In this document: positions 18,968 through 29,438 of the stretch, in pieces | Numbering within the stretch: position 1 is the stretch's first letter | Layout of the letters: every line of letters starts with the position of its first letter | Origin: Trichomonas vaginalis G3 | Lineage: Eukaryota > Parabasalia > Trichomonadida > Trichomonadidae | Assembly: GCF_026262505.1 (NCBI RefSeq) | Contig: NC_067206.1 | Span: forward strand, 21,405,896 to 21,469,895 | DNA length: 64,000 nucleotides | Reading direction: 5' to 3' | The notes under the pieces: model-generated | Database searches by the model: none | Seen by the model: only the letters and a program-made list of their open reading frames with translations | Told to the model about the DNA's origin: nothing | Made by a program: the position numbers and the translations under genes

Positions 18968-19071
18968 AGTCACGACAACATTAACGAAGAAGTCACGACA
19001 ACATTAACGAAGAGAGAATGAGGTGAAAAAACAGGTGAAATCTCACCTCTTCACCAAAAATATATTTTTGC
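18968..19071. promoter_or_regulatory. Convergent spacer with short tandem repeat and palindrome
   Basis: Two tandem copies of AAGTCACGACAACATTAACG are followed by a copy of the AGGTGA-AAACAGGTGA/TCACCTCTTCACC palindrome (19021-19055). The palindrome also occurs in both inverted repeats and at 17266. A shared terminator or processing hairpin is possible. Confidence 0.5.
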
Positions 19072-19545
19072 TTAAATAACTTCAGGGTCTATTTCTTCAA
19101 CCATTTCACTTCCTTCGTCAATGTCAATAGAAGCTTCTTCAACCTTTGGTAAGAATTTCTGTATAACATCTTTGTTCGTTATTGTCTTCAGAGATGAAGG
19201 ATAATATTTCACATTTGTTTCACCCTTCTTATATTCTTTCTGTTCGGAAAGATTCATAGCAATACTGAAGAAGTCAACGTTGGAGTTCTTTATGACAGTA
19301 TAATGAGTATCTTTGACATTCACGAAGAAACCCTTTTGTTTCAAAACTACTGCTAACTCTTGTGAAGTATAACGTTTGCGGTCAATGACAATAGCTAATG
19401 GTCTGACATACTGACCGAACTTAGATTCTTTCACAAACTTCTTGTTAAAGATAACATTAACATTTGAAGCACCATTGAACTCATTCTTGATGGCAGTAGC
19501 GAGAGCATTGTATGAAAAGAACTTGCAATCTTGCATGTGTTTCAT
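19072..19545 (-). CDS. Conserved 157-aa protein with acidic tail, near polymerase
   Basis: Related to the 147-aa protein at 45779-46222: both have an N-terminal K-F-F segment, a strand RPLAIVIDRKRYTSQELA / SPIMIFVDKQKYTNEGLA, a later Tyr-Pro-(S/V)-(S/E)-LKT, and an acidic end with IDPE/VDPD. Start TTTTATTTTAATG. Convergent with KilA-N, divergent from polymerase. A DNA-mimic or replication accessory role is conceivable, but no known family is recognised. Confidence 0.65.
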   Translation of the reverse strand: MKHMQDCKFFSYNALATAIKNEFNGASNVNVIFNKKFVKESKFGQYVRPLAIVIDRKRYTSQELAVVLKQKGFFVNVKDTHYTVIKNSNVDFFSIAMNLSEQKEYKKGETNVKYYPSSLKTITNKDVIQKFLPKVEEASIDIDEGSEMVEEIDPEVI

Positions 19546-19637
19546 TAAAATAAAAATATTAAATTATTTTGAAAAATAACTTAAAAAAATCTAAGCTAAT
19601 TTTTTCGAAAAAATATTTTTTTTATTTCCTACTAAAG

Positions 19638-22600
19638 ATGTATCGGAAGTTGTCTAAGTTAGAACACTCGGAAATAAAACAACTTCTTACAGAAGCTAAT
19701 ATAGATGTTGCAAAGCATTACGCAACAAACAAAAAAGCACTCGCTGACTTCATTAAAGACTACAATGGTGCAATAACTTATGATAGAATTCATGAGTTCA
19801 TAAAGCCGCAACGCGGCGAGGACGAAGTCCATGCAAGAGCATTTCCTTTAAATGACATTGCTATTGACTTATATCATAGACGTTCAGTACCTCATGAAGT
19901 AAGGCGTGAGATGTTTGACATAACAAATGCAAACGTTGGTGAAACAAGAAGAAGAGACGACACACTGAAACAACAGAGAAGAGAGATGTTTAAAAGTGCT
20001 ATAGAACAAGTTCGTAAAGCTAACGATGTCATTCGTTCCATTGACGACAAACCAAAAGAAGGTGAGAGATGGTTAAAGAAAGATGAAGAGAATAGGAAGA
20101 GAAATGTGAAGTCAGGCAATAGACTCATTGACTTTAACATCGAAGCTTTAGATGAACCAAACAGAGAATATTTACACAAACATTTCGGTAAGGTTTTCAT
20201 GAGACTCTTAGAGAAAATTAAAATAAACTCACAACAGAGATGGATGGTATGTTATAAACTTGGTGGAAAGTATGAATGTTCTACGTTAAACCTCAATAAT
20301 ATTGGAACATTACTACATCAGCTCTTGAAGGAGAACTTTATATCAGAGATAGAAGCAAATGCTGCAGGTATTGTTGAAATGCACTATGACTTCTTCTTGA
20401 CAAACATAAAGAATCTTACTGAAATAAAGATGTATGATTTAACAGAATATGAAGGCTTAACGATGTCAGATGTAAAGAAAGGCAAACCAAAAAAGAGACC
20501 ATATAGAGATGAAAGCACACTGACAAATGACCAGAAAGCCATTTTGGAAGCTCTTAAGCAAACAGGAAACCCAGCACTTATAGAAAGCTTTTGGAAAGAT
20601 AATAGTGAAAAGAAGTTTTATAAGAAGAGAAGCGGTCAGTTCTGGAAGTATCTTTGCACATTACCTATAAATCTTGAACGCTACCAAATCTTCAATGAAC
20701 TGAACAAAAGAACTGCAACACTTATGACAGAAGATAACTGCTTCGTTTATGCTTGCATTCAGGCTGGAGTAAATGAAGAAACTATTGACCACATGAGAGA
20801 AGTCATTTGTGTTAGAGACTTTCCTCAAAGTAAAGTACAAGAAATTTCTGACGCAACAGGTATAGCATTTAATGTTACCATTGGTTATTTCAATGACTCA
20901 AGACATAATGAAATAAAGAGATATATACCAAAAGAATGCGAAACTGTTAGAACTATTGACTTACTTCTTGTTGAAGACCACTACATGCTAAATGAAAGAC
21001 TTCCAATGACAACATACTTCATTCGAAACTATAAAGAAATTCTCAAGCTTGTGGTGGAATGAACATTGAGAAACAGATGAAGATTTATACAAAGAGAGAA
21101 GATAAATATGTAGTTCGTTATGATAGAACAACACCGTTATGGGATGTTATTGAAAACATTGTGGGAGTGCAAATATTTCGAACCTATTTCTTATGGAGAA
21201 CTTTTCACATATACTACTGACTTATATAAACAGAACCTTGCACCATTTAAAGATTTGACATATGCTCCAAAGTATTGTGTACAACTGAAGAAGAAAGCAG
21301 AGTCAAAAGAAGTAAATAAAGCTAAATGTAAATTCATACCTGAGCACGTTTTCTTTGCTGACTTTGAGTGTAGTACGGATGGCTTTCATAAAGCTTTTAA
21401 CATCTGTTATGACAGTGAAGATGGTTCAGTTAGTGAAAGCATTTGGGGTCAAAACTGTGCAACAGAATTTTTGGAAAGACTTCCTGACAAGAGTTTAATA
21501 TATTTTCACAACCTCAGTTATGATATAAACTTCATCTTAAGACACATGACAGAAGTGAAAGGAACTCCCATCATTAAAGGTTCACGAACAATGCAAATAA
21601 CTGGCTTATATAAAGGACGGGCAATTATTATAAAAGACTCTTACAGTGTTATAAATAAGAAGCTTAAACTATTTCCTGCTATGTTTAACTTACAAACAGG
21701 ACCGAAAGAAGTATTTCCATACAACTACTACAGCAGTGTTTTGTTAGCAAATGACAACAGAACTGGTGTCATTTCTGAAGCATGTAAGTTTATCCGGGAT
21801 GCAGATACATTTATGAAAAACATAGATTCCATCAAAGGTTGCAGAATAGATGAGAACCACTTCGACTTAGAAAAATATAGCACATTTTATTGCAAACAAG
21901 ATGTAAGAATTTTAAGAGAAGGTTTTGTAAAGTTCCGCAATGACATATTGAAAGAGTTTGATTTAAACGTTTATGACTACGTTAGTATTTGTTCTATTGC
22001 TAACAAATTGTTTGAGAACAGAGTATACTTCCCGAATGGAAATCTTTATGACCTCTCAAATAAACCAAGAGAATTTATTTCGAGATGCATTCAAGGTGGA
22101 AGATGTATGTTGTCAGATAACATGAAACAAAAGAGCAAAAAGAAACTCATTGCTGACTTCGACGCTGTTTCATTATATCCATCAGCTATAGCAAGACTTT
22201 ATACTTTAGAAGGAATTCCAAAAGTATTGAAGGATGAGATGTTAAGCACAGAGTATCTCATGAGACATTTATTCGATGACGACCAAAAGGAACCCATTGG
22301 TGAAAAGTTTATGTCTGGCTTCTTTGTTCTCATTAAGATAACAGAGATTGGTATACCCAGACACTTTCCTTTAATAGTTTGTGACCCTGAACTAAATCCA
22401 GAACTTAACGTTCCCAGAAGTTCAAACACTTGCTGTTTAATGTATGTTGACCATATAACATTACAAGACCTCATAAAATATCAAGGTGTCAAATGTGAAG
22501 TGTTGCAAGGATACTATTACGATGGAAACAGAGATATGAGAATAAGAGATGAAGTAAAGAAGTTGTTTGAGTTAAGGTTAAAGTATAAGAAAGAAGGAAA

Positions 22601-23416
22601 TCCTTTGCAAGAAATATAAAGCTCATTCTGAACAGCATTTATGGCAAAACTATTCTATCTCCTATTGAGTCAAAAATAACCATAGTAAATGACAAAGATG
22701 CTATAAGATATGCTATAAGAAATTACAACCATATAGTGAAGTTCGAAGGTTTGGATGGTTCAGATAAAACTATTTTCAAGCTAACGAAAAGCATTTGCAG
22801 ACACTTTAACTTCTGTCCACTTGGTGTTAATATTCTGTCTATGTCGAAGAGAATAATGAATGAAGTGTTTTGCACGATTGAAGACTTAGGATTAAAAGCA
22901 TTTTATCAGGATACAGATTCGATGCACATTTACAATGAAGACATACCACGTTTAGCTCATGAATTTAAGAAGAGATACGGTAGAGAACTTATTGGTAAAA
23001 CATTAGGTCAATTTCATTCTGACTTCGCAGAAATAACACCTGGAAAACAAAGTTTAGCATACAAGTCAATATTTTGTGGAAAGAAGACCTACATAGACTT
23101 ACTCACTAACGATTTAAATGAAGTTGCATTTCACTGCAGAATGAAAGGCGTGAAGCAAGATGTTATTGCTTTAACCGCTAATGAAATGTTTCCTGACTCT
23201 GTTCAGTGTTTCTATGATGAAGATAAAGGTTTAATGGTTCCGCAAGGAAAATTTGACAAAGACTCTGAGTTCAGTGTTATGAAGTTATATAAAGCACTTT
23301 ATGACGGTCAAGAGATTGGATTCGACTTATGTAAGTCTTCTAGTCCTTGCTTTGCTGAAAAGTTTAACTTCTCAATAACGACTAAAACAAGCTTTATTCG
23401 TAAGTTGAAGTTCTGA
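19638..23416 (+). pseudogene. Protein-primed DNA polymerase B, broken copy
   Basis: Start at 19638 (MYRKLSK). An N-terminal small helical domain (EIKQLLTEANIDVAKHY) is shared with the outer element's 379-aa protein. Then come the exonuclease motifs FADFECS, HNLSYDINF and YCKQDVRIL, the polymerase motif A region DFDAVSLYPSA, the Lys-Leu-rich segment before motif B, and motif C YQDTDSMH. It replicates the linear element from protein-bound ends. It is broken, with about two breaks. Closely related to 38344-41826. A GC-rich hairpin pair lies in frame near the start (19805-19830). Confidence 0.9.
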
Positions 23417-23513
23417 GGTCATTTATTTTTGTCAGCAATGAGGTCATGAATGAGGTCATTTATTTTTGTCAGAAATGAGGTCATTCGTGATAAAAATAAA
23501 GCTAGCGTAGATT
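23417..23513. repeat. Short tandem repeat in a convergent spacer
   Basis: Repeats of GAGGTCATTTATTTTTGTCAG with ATGAGGTCAT between 23415 and 23485. AT-rich, non-coding, between the end of the polymerase and the end of the following − strand gene. Confidence 0.6.
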
Positions 23514-24370
23514 TTACAATACTGCGATGGTAGAGTTTAAGAGTTGTGCTTCAATGTAGAGACAGTCCTTATGGTCTGGAGGTAAGAACACTGGGCAGTT
23601 ATGGTCATGAGTGGAGAACATGTCTATCCAAAACTCACGATTGAAGCCAGTTAATTTATAGTATTTAGGGTTAGGAAGTGGTGAAGTTCTTGTATGACCA
23701 ATGAACTCATTTTCAACTCCCTTACTTAAGTTTGAATATAATATAGCTTGCTTTCTATCCCAAATGCCTGGAAATCTAATTTCGGAAAATTCATTTTTCC
23801 TCGGAAGCATTGCATCATAATTGAAAACATTCTTGAAATCATCACTTGGTTCAGAGATTTGAAATCTTATACGTAATGGATTTTTTTTTCTTTAGCTACT
23901 TCATTGAATGGTGAGAATACAATGAATTGACAGTCATGTGTTCCATCTTCATTTGTTACAAACTCGTAATGAAAGTCTATAAGTTGTGGCTGACTACCTT
24001 CTTCTTTCAGTTGTGCAAGAAACTCACGTAAAGGCTGTAAAGTTTGTACTTCAATATTGAACTTTTTCTCGAACATCTCATTAAATGAAATCATACATTG
24101 CAACAATGTTGTATCGTCTTTAAAGTATTTGTATATGTGAATGTTTTGGGCGCTTAAAGACTGTTCGTCATTTTCTATCTCGACTTGAAGTATAAAGTCA
24201 ACCTTTCTGAAAGCACGTGTTATATACATAGATGTTATGCCAATGTACTTCTCTTCATTTATGTTCACAATCCAGTCTGTTGGAAACTTAAACGTTAATC
24301 TGTTCCCCTTTATTTTGACGTCAGGGTTTTCACTACTGAACGCAACAGATAAAGGTATTTGTCTATACAT
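23514..24370 (-). pseudogene. Putative minor capsid-like protein, broken copy
   Basis: Begins MYRQIPLSVAFSSENPD. The segment FPTDWIVNINEEKYIGI is patterned like the ATPase-linked minor capsid proteins of both Polintons. Later parts carry beta-rich stretches and a WDRKQAILYSNL segment. Broken, about one break. Start context TTTATTTTTATCCAAACTAAATG. A capsid role is inferred from pattern similarity only. Confidence 0.45.
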
Positions 24371-24394
24371 TTAGTTTGGATAAAAATAAACCAT

Positions 24395-24667
24395 TTACTC
24401 TTTCTTTGCTTCAGCTTCCTTTGCTTTTTGTTCTTCCTTTGCTTTTGCTTCTTCTCTAGCTTTTTTCGCCAGTAGTCTTGGGTTCTTTTGTCTTCCAGCA
24501 GCTAATGCAGCAAGTTGTTTTTCACTAAGTTTTCTCTTTGGTCTCTCTGGCTTTTGTTCTGGTTTTTGTTCCTTCAGTTCGGATAAAATTTGTTCACGAA
24601 TTTCTTTCTTCAATGCTTCAACATCTATGACCCCTTGGGTCTTGTCCGTAGGGCTTGTCTGAGTCAT
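24395..24667 (-). CDS. Small Lys/Glu/Ala-rich protein (AALAAGR family)
   Basis: A 90-aa protein with an acidic first third (DVEALKKEIREQILSELK), then KRKLSEKQLAALAAGR, KNPRLLAKK and a coiled-coil-like Lys/Glu/Ala tail. The 75-aa protein at 38112-38339 shares KRKLTEKQLAALAAGRAKNPR. In both elements it is divergent from the GIQHP gene (24713; 37628-38077). It may bind DNA through the basic helix. Unknown function. Confidence 0.75.
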   Translation of the reverse strand: MTQTSPTDKTQGVIDVEALKKEIREQILSELKEQKPEQKPERPKRKLSEKQLAALAAGRQKNPRLLAKKAREEAKAKEEQKAKEAEAKKE

Positions 24668-24712
24668 TTGACTGTAGATAAAAAACTAAATTAAAACTTT
24701 AACCGATGTAAA

Positions 24713-25171
24713 ATGAGCTTGTCAAAATCAGAACGAGAGTCTATTATATTAAATGACGCCAGAGGAATACAGCATCCTTTCTATTATGTAAGTCAGAGTA
24801 AAGATGGTAAAATATATGTAAGAAAAAGAAAGGTTCCATTAGCGAATGCAGAGAGCGACAACATTAAGGTGCATGGCAAGGGCGAAGCCCACGAAGCCCA
24901 TATAAAACCTTCTATTCAAACTGAAAAGTCAATAGAACAAGAAGAAAAGAAGCCAGATGTTCTTTCAATAACGAACCAAGAGCTTATTGCAAAGTTCGTG
25001 AATTTCATTGAAAAGCAAACCGAGTCAAAGAACCCTGACCCACCAGTGAAAGAAGTTGAGACAAAAGAGAATGTACAGTTCATTGAAAAATGTCAAGAAA
25101 CAACTTCCACCACGAATGCCAAGAAGAAGAGTGAGAATAATGAAGTAAATAGATATTTTTATCTGAAGTAA
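24713..25171 (+). CDS. Small conserved protein with GIQHP / YYV-DG-RKRK domain
   Basis: 152 aa. Residues 1-42 are conserved with 37628-38077: SKSERESIILNDARGIQHP, then FYYV, a KDGK turn, and VRKRKVPL. The rest is charged and low in complexity. The YYV-x3-KDG-x-V-x2-RK-x-K-x-PL core also appears in the 78-aa proteins at 27266-27502 and 52522-52758. It is directly followed (4 bp) by the capsid gene. An in-frame GC hairpin (24880-24890) encodes part of HGKGEAHEA. Function unknown; virion association is inferred from place. Confidence 0.7.
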   Translation: MSLSKSERESIILNDARGIQHPFYYVSQSKDGKIYVRKRKVPLANAESDNIKVHGKGEAHEAHIKPSIQTEKSIEQEEKKPDVLSITNQELIAKFVNFIEKQTESKNPDPPVKEVETKENVQFIEKCQETTSTTNAKKKSENNEVNRYFYLK

Positions 25172-25175
25172 ATAC

Positions 25176-26749
25176 ATGCAGAACGAACAGTTAAACGAAT
25201 TTACTCCAGCAGAGCATATTCATCAGATTCGCTCATATTTCGATATCATAGACAATGCAGTTCAAATTGGTGACACTAATAGAAAATATTCTGACGCAAA
25301 GATTCCATCACAACCTGGAACTGCTAAAGATAACACATGGGTAACATTCAATCTCTCACCTCCTGGTGAAAATATGTTGGACCTTTACAATACATTCATT
25401 ACGTATAAAATGGAAGGTCAATTTATTGTAGATAAAGAAATTGGTTCAGGTTCCAATAAAACAAACCCACCAGGATTTTGGATTGGTTTCGATGACGCTT
25501 TCTATGCAGTTGCTGGATATCAAATCCTTGCAAATGGTCGTATCGTATATTCTCAAGACAACGCAAGAGAAGAAGCATATATAACTTCAAAACCCACAAA
25601 CTACCGAACAAATAAGAAAGTAGATGTTTTCTCAAAGACTCGACATGAAGATGTATGGAGTCATTCGGGAACATGCAGAACAGGACAAATTGTTAGTGGT
25701 CCAATTACAGCAGGAAAATCATTTGATTTTAAGCTTCGTTTAAGAATTCCTGTTAGAAGATTCCTTCCATTAGAACCTATTCGATTTATTCCAGCTTTTG
25801 CAGGAAACATTCAGCTTAAAGTAAAGTTCAGTAGCGACGCCTTACAATGCACATCTATATCTGTAAATGATATCATTGCTTTCAATCCAACTCTTAAAGT
25901 TGCATTTGCTTCAGATTCAAATCCACCGACAATAAATTTGTTCCATGGAATGAACCATTCACTATGATAACGAGTGCAGTAGAAGCTAGTGGAACAGTTA
26001 CTATTACAACTGTAACCCAGCAACTATTTCGAACAAAGATGGATTTTAATGAATGTTTCATTCATCCAAAGTCATTCTCTTTAGACCCTAACATTTATAC
26101 AGAACTTGTAGAACATTATACAAACGAGGCTTTATGTTTTCCTGTTAAAGTTATGGATTGGATTCCTATGGACGGTTCATTCTCAAAGAATACAGATAGT
26201 TCAAGTGCAACATTTACAGCAGCTTATACGCCTATTAATGTTAAAAGTATTTGGGCACTATTTAGAAAGAAAGACAACTATTATGTTAATTTTGAGAACC
26301 CTAAGTTTAAATATCTTCAGCTTTCCATGGGAGCTTATGGAAATATGCCTGCAGAACCTGAAAAAATCATATGGACCTGTATTTTATGAAATGGTTGCGA
26401 ACGCTTGCAATACAAACAATGATATGATTGGATTTAATGAAGATGTTATGAGGTCATTGGTGGATGATGGTAGTGTGGAACATAAATGGGATAGCTATGA
26501 CAACACACATTTCTTATGTGGTTTTCCAACAGAAGTGGACTTTTGCTTCCAGCAAGGTCAAACATCTACTGCTCCAATAACATACAAATTGTCTGTTAAA
26601 GGACCTATTGAACTAGCAACAGAAAATGTACCAAAGCCACTTATTGGATTTATGAGGGATTGTTGCTTTGCCATTCAGGTGCGTGCTAATGGCATCCCAT
26701 AATAAGATTAGATGACTATAACTTAGCTACGGACGACAGTGAGGAATAA
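25176..26749 (+). pseudogene. Major capsid protein, broken copy
   Basis: Matches the intact 562-aa protein at 35919-37607 along its length: IRSYFDIIDNAVQIGDTN, FNLSPPGENMLDLYNTFI, then SQDNAREE and, near the end, GFPTEVDFCFQQGQ and ITYKLSVK. Broken, with about three breaks. Size, copy in both elements and place beside other structural genes fit the Polinton double-jelly-roll major capsid protein. The identification rests on pattern and context, not on a fold search. Confidence 0.75.
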
Positions 26750-26779
26750 AGGATGAACGTTTATTTTTAAAGCTTATAA

Positions 26780-27217
26780 ATGAGTTCTTCATCAAGCTCT
26801 CGTGAACCTTCACCATCTGTGAAACAAACTTTACCAAACGATTATGGAGCACCTATTGAATATTTCTTACGAGCTGCACAATGGCAAAGAGCAGTCTCAC
26901 CAAGGTTAGGTGTTCCACCAGCTCCTGTCAAAAATAGCATTTGGTCAAGTCCTTATATAAGATATGGTCTCCCACTAGGTTTGCTAGCTACAGCAGGAGC
27001 AGTAATGATGTTGAAAAGAAACAAAGCAAATGTTATAAATAATACTGAAGTAGCTGAATTTGAACAAACTCCGACACCATCGCCAAAACCTTCAATGACT
27101 CCTGAACCTATGGAAGTACAAACTCCTGTTCAAAAGTCAACTCCTAAACCGACTCCAACATTTAAACCAGAACCTACTCCTCAAATAAATCGTAAAACTC
27201 CTGCGTTTCCTTACTGA
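26780..27217 (+). CDS. Single-span membrane protein with Pro/Thr-rich tail
   Basis: A 145-aa protein. A Ser-rich start is followed by a soluble part, then a likely membrane span (GLPLGLLATAGAVMML, about residues 62-78). It ends in a Pro-rich tail with TPTPSPKP and PKPTPTFKPEP. The start context is TTTATTTTTAAAGCTTATAAATG. The Pro/Thr tail recalls the much larger Pro-rich proteins of Polinton B (52755-55921). It may be an internal-membrane or host-membrane protein of the particle, which is inference. Confidence 0.6.
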   Translation: MSSSSSSREPSPSVKQTLPNDYGAPIEYFLRAAQWQRAVSPRLGVPPAPVKNSIWSSPYIRYGLPLGLLATAGAVMMLKRNKANVINNTEVAEFEQTPTPSPKPSMTPEPMEVQTPVQKSTPKPTPTFKPEPTPQINRKTPAFPY

Positions 27218-27265
27218 AAAAATAACGTTATTTTTATTTAATATTAAAATTTTTATTTGATTGAA

Positions 27266-27502
27266 ATGACGACTAAAGTCACTGAAGCAATGAAACAAAA
27301 GTTTTTGGTAGAATACATTAAATCAGGAGCGGTTCCAGAAGGTTTTTACGTTCATACTATGAAGGATGGTAGAGTTCAGTTTAGAAAGATAAAGCAACCA
27401 TTAGATAAAGAAGGTATATTAAGGAAGATTAAACTTCATGAGGACAACATTGCTGAACTTAAGAAGAAGTTAGAAGAGTTGGAGAAAGGAAGAGAGTTAT
27501 AA
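27266..27502 (+). CDS. 78-aa protein, YVHTMKDGRVQFRK domain
   Basis: Start set at ATG 27266. Nearly the same length as, and alignable end to end with, the protein at 52522-52758: KQKFLVEYIKSGAVPEGFYV then MKDGRVQFRKIKQPL, and a C-terminal coiled coil (AELKKKLEELEKG). Its last bases lie inside the right inverted repeat, so its stop region is the same DNA, in another frame, as the end of the 174-aa gene at the other side. Function unknown. Confidence 0.7.
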   Translation: MTTKVTEAMKQKFLVEYIKSGAVPEGFYVHTMKDGRVQFRKIKQPLDKEGILRKIKLHEDNIAELKKKLEELEKGREL

Positions 27503-28180
27503 AGTAATGAATTCAACGGGTGAAAAAAGAGGTGAAAAAACAGGTGAGATTTCACCACTTCACCTAAATTTATTTTTGTGCTATGTTTTCATACGTGTGC
27601 GGGTGGTGATATCATTAATTTTTAAGTTTATTTTTATATAATTTTTTTATTTTTATTTTGGATGTAAATGACAGAACAAAAGCAACTCATTCGAATTCCA
27701 CAGTATAACAAACATACATTTAAACATTTATTCTTCCTTCCTGAGCATAACATGTTCTTTCAAATACATCCGAGACCAGTTGACTTTTCATTGACTGTGT
27801 ATAAAGATAGAAATAGTTATATCATTAAACCATACGATGACGAAGGTAAGTTATGTAAATTGTACGTTAAGAAGTTAGAGAAAGTTTATGGCTTCAAGTA
27901 TGACTACAATAGGGTTAACACTGATGATGAAGATATTGAGGAAAATTTATGAGAACATTAGTGAAGTCGTTAGTGAGAACGATAGTGAGAACGTTTATTT
28001 TTACATTAGTGAGTTCGTTAGTGAAGTGAAGTGGATGGCGGTTTTGTAAATATTTAAGGTTAAGTTAGTGTTGTCGTTTGTGTTGTAAAATATACGTTAA
28101 CGGTTTCGTAAAGTGTCAAAACCGTTAAGTGGTGTACGGAGGCGCGCAGTGCCACAGTACACGACTTAACCATACTAACT
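27486..28180. repeat. Polinton A right terminal inverted repeat (695 bp)
   Basis: Inverted copy of 7214-7908. Contains the second 94-aa gene, the AGGTGA palindrome (27519-27566), and a GC-rich outer end (ACGGAGGCGCGCAGTGCCAC). Followed by the target duplication ATAAA (28181-28185). Confidence 0.95.
27668..27952 (+). CDS. TIR-borne 94-aa protein, right copy
   Basis: Identical in protein sequence to 7442-7726 and read outward to the right end. Same start context, with TTTTATTTTTATTTTGG and GTAAATG. See the left copy for composition. Two identical outward-facing genes at the ends point to recent copying or continuing conversion of the inverted repeats. Confidence 0.7.
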   Translation: MTEQKQLIRIPQYNKHTFKHLFFLPEHNMFFQIHPRPVDFSLTVYKDRNSYIIKPYDDEGKLCKLYVKKLEKVYGFKYDYNRVNTDDEDIEENL

Positions 28181-28185
28181 ATAAA

Positions 28186-29400
28186 TTGATAAGGGAAAAA
28201 GGATTTAACACGTGATTTATTGTTTCCGAAATCTTGAGTGAATTGATCTAATGTCCCACCCGCTATATAATTTCTGATGTCAATAAATCTCAATTCATAT
28301 GGAACGTTTGTTTTCTTTACAATGATTTGCTTAAATTGTGAAGATGAACCCAGCATTGATTTTATTTTCCATTTTGCAGTGTTTAAATCATGAAGAATTA
28401 AATTTAAATCAAACTTTCCCGAATTAAAACCTATGATATTCACTTTATTGAATTCCTCATCTAGAAGTTCTTTAAATGCTTTCTTCTGTTTTTCATTTAA
28501 TGTATGGGACAAAGTTCCCACCGTTTGCGACTTCAATAATTCTTCATATTGTTCAATATTTGATTTAGCAACTAATGAACAGGTTGAAAATAAAAACTCA
28601 ATCCAATCAGAAATAAAAGAATCACTCGAAGTTAAGCAAAAATTCCTCGTATATGTTTTATCGTTTAATTTAACCGTTGATGATACCATGAATGGTTTTA
28701 AGTAAGCGTTCAAAGTTGCACACTCAGAAAGTTGTAATTCTTCTTTAGTCTCTAATGTTTCAAAGTCAAAAGTAATATAATATCTTGTCGGTTGATAATA
28801 TTCCTGCAAATTGTGAGCTAATAACCACTGATATATCTTCTGTTTCGTAATATGTGGTGCATATGGTTGCTGTGTCTTTTGCAACTGAACGTCTTGAATT
28901 AATCTTCCATTATTTTCTTTACATTTCTCACAATGCTTTAAAAATCTTCTTTGGTTTTTCCTTTCTGGATCATCACGGATAGAATAAACTTCTTCTTTAC
29001 AATATGGACAAACTTTATAGCCGGTGAGTGTTTCAACGTCTGTTATTCTGTCAGCGTGAAGTTTTCCACATGGACTCTGTGTTAATAAAATATTTACTGT
29101 TTCAAATTCTGGATCTATCATTATTGATTCCACTAATGGAAAGTCTACCTTATTTATGTCCACGTCTTCTGGTTGAGGATCACAATAATAGAAATCAATA
29201 TTAACATTTAACATTCTCGCTAATCTCTCACTTTCTGATGAAATGTCAAACCCCTCATATGCATCTATTGCTTCATTTAAATAGCTTCTACGAGTTTTAG
29301 GATTAACACCATCAGGAATGTTATAGAAGCGTTTAAATAACCTTCTACCTTCTGCTCTAATTTGATTATCATTCATTTTAGCTGTTCCGTTTTTGTTCAT
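28186..29400 (-). pseudogene. Outer-element DNA polymerase, exonuclease part, cut by Polinton A
   Basis: Starts at 29400 in the context TTTTTTCTTACATAAATG. It has a zinc-ribbon-like Cys cluster (CPYCKEEV then CEKCKENN). Exonuclease motif I is FDFETL within YITFDFETLETKEE, and the later NSGKFDLNLIL is Exo II-like. The frame runs into the right end of Polinton A, whose insertion interrupts the gene; its other portion lies at 3888-7208. A fossil of the outer element. Confidence 0.8.
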
Positions 29401-29438
29401 TTATGTAAGAAAAAAAATTAAAAAATAAAGTTTATTTT

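Larger units (their letters stand above)
7214..28180. mobile_element. Polinton A (Maverick), end-to-end element
   Basis: It is bounded by 695-bp inverted repeats beginning AGTTAGTATGG. The target duplication ATAAA lies at 7209-7213 and 28181-28185. It holds about 22 genes on both strands, including packaging ATPase, integrase, protein-primed PolB, capsid-like proteins, a tail-collar fibre protein and KilA-N. It is inserted in the polymerase gene of the outer element. About five genes look broken, so it is a fossil, although the two copies of the TIR gene are identical, which argues for a recent insertion or for gene conversion between the ends. No maturation protease was recognised. Confidence 0.93.
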
